A stretch of 64,000 bases of DNA from Flavobacterium sp. (GTDB taxonomy: Bacteria; Bacteroidota; Bacteroidia; Flavobacteriales; Flavobacteriaceae): assembly GCF_027484205.1 (NCBI RefSeq), contig NZ_JAIXUB010000023.1:62001-126000 (forward strand), read 5' to 3'. This document shows positions 63,495 through 64,000 of the stretch, one piece after another. The translations under genes and the position numbers were made by a program. The notes beneath the pieces are model-generated. The model had not been told where the DNA came from, did not search any database, and was given only the letters and a program-made list of their open reading frames with translations. The stretch's first letter is position 1. The number at the start of each line of letters is the position of its first letter.

Positions 63495-63623
63495 CAATAT
63501 CAATATCGATTTCAATTTCAATATCAAAAAGCAACAGCAATAAAATGTTTTAATGTTTATATTGAATTTGTCTTTGTAATTGCCATTGTAGTTGTTTTTT
63601 GTAATTGATTTTTGCAATTGTCA

Positions 63624-63653
63624 TTGTCATTGAATTTTGAATTCGTAATTTTG
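63624..63653 (+). promoter_or_regulatory. Bacteroidota-type promoter of the transaldolase gene
   Basis: -33 TTG at 63624-63626, -7 TAATTTTG at 63646-63653, spacer 19 nt; 32-nt leader to the ATG. The region before it (63495-63620) consists of degenerate CAATATCAA and ATTGCCATTG type simple repeats and has no gene. Confidence 0.65.
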
Positions 63654-63685
63654 CATCTTAATAAAACACAACTTAACTATATATT

Positions 63686-64000
63686 ATGAAATTTTTTATT
63701 GACACAGCTAACTTAAACGACATTAAAGAAGCACAATCGCTTGGAATTCTTGATGGAGTTACGACAAATCCTTCGTTAATGGCTAAAGAAGGAATTACAG
63801 GAAAAAACAACATTTTGAAACATTACGTTGACATTTGCAATATTGTTGATGGCGAAGTAAGTGCTGAAGTAAATGCTGTTGACTATGAAGGAATGGTAAA
63901 AGAAGGTGAAGAGTTAGCCGATTTACATCCTCAAATTGTTGTAAAACTTCCAATGACTAAAGAAGGTGTAAAAGCTTGTAAATATTTTACAGATAAAGGA
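63686..64000 (+). CDS. Transaldolase, TalC/MipB type (cut by window end)
   Basis: First 105 codons are present and the reading frame is still open at the window edge. [42 protein letters not shown] is the start of the short transaldolase/fructose-6-phosphate aldolase family, with [12 protein letters not shown] at the end of the visible part; the catalytic Lys is the one in VVKLPMT. Transfers dihydroxyacetone units in the pentose phosphate pathway, or cleaves fructose 6-phosphate. Normal length about 215-220, so roughly half is missing. Cytosolic; its own promoter is seen. Confidence 0.92.
   Translation, partial: MKFFIDTANLNDIKEAQSLGILDGVTTNPSLMAKEGITGKNNILKHYVDICNIVDGEVSAEVNAVDYEGMVKEGEELADLHPQIVVKLPMTKEGVKACKYFTDKG

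Noticed and set aside
63495..63623. CAATATCAA and ATTGCCATTG simple repeats before transaldolase as an origin or regulatory array
   Set aside because: Degenerate low-complexity DNA without regular spacing; a similar but shorter stretch precedes lpd, which suggests a common flavobacterial leader composition.

Overview
The window looks like a piece of a Flavobacterium-type chromosome (Bacteroidota, Flavobacteriaceae). The DNA is strongly A+T rich. Start codons follow A-rich leaders without Shine-Dalgarno sequences, and several genes have the Bacteroidota -7 box TAnnTTTG. The protein set also fits: secreted TPR hybrid kinases, a DUF5723 outer-membrane protein, a Brp/Blh plus proteorhodopsin pair, and beta-propeller glutaminyl cyclase. 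No tRNA, rRNA, CRISPR array, prophage, transposase or integrase gene was seen. The last gene (transaldolase) is cut by the window end.

Layout. 0-9 kb is housekeeping and conserved: EttA, a TPR hybrid kinase, a DEAD-box helicase, an arginase-family enzyme, two tandem membrane-anchored coiled-coil paralogs and a DUF1801 protein. 9-17.5 kb is accessory: every gene lies on the minus strand and most are small lipoproteins, membrane proteins or unknowns. An ECF42-type sigma factor with its DGPF partner and a DinB protein sit here too, as does a protein ending in a HEPN-like R-x4-H motif. The spacers of this segment carry palindromic elements with TAACA...ACGTTAG ends that resemble integron attC sites, plus an 11-copy 21-bp tandem repeat. 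17.6-31.9 kb holds a PLP sulfur-amino-acid lyase divergent from an Lrp regulator, META lipoprotein, dihydrolipoyl dehydrogenase, a secreted Mn-type superoxide dismutase with an extra C-terminal domain, DoxX, pabB-tilS-dsbD, a GAF kinase, an XRE/membrane pair and the ComM-type ATPase. REP-like palindromes are scattered here, one of them in frame inside tilS.

32-43 kb is mostly minus strand: HMG-CoA synthase, a zinc peptidase, a 1346-residue hybrid kinase, aldehyde dehydrogenase, DUF5723, an RluA-type pseudouridine synthase and panB. 43.6-51 kb is a potassium-type cluster: a short KdpD-like kinase, a KdpE-like regulator, Kup, two related porins and a DUF389 protein, with no KdpFABC pump. 51-58 kb has a lipocalin-like lipoprotein, serine dehydratase, an EamA transporter, DnaK behind a sigma-54-like promoter, and the retinal module (Blh dioxygenase divergent from a proton-pumping proteorhodopsin). 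58-64 kb has tandem carboxypeptidase-regulatory-domain paralogs, glutaminyl cyclase, the SRP RNA, a dipeptide-epimerase-like enzyme, an SDR and the start of transaldolase.

The most interesting points are the attC-like spacer family in the accessory segment, the glycine at the presumed carotenoid-antenna window of the proteorhodopsin, the TGTCA palindrome cluster with a -24/-12-like promoter at dnaK, the nested palindromic element at 23.35-23.58 kb, and the REP-derived peptide inside TilS.
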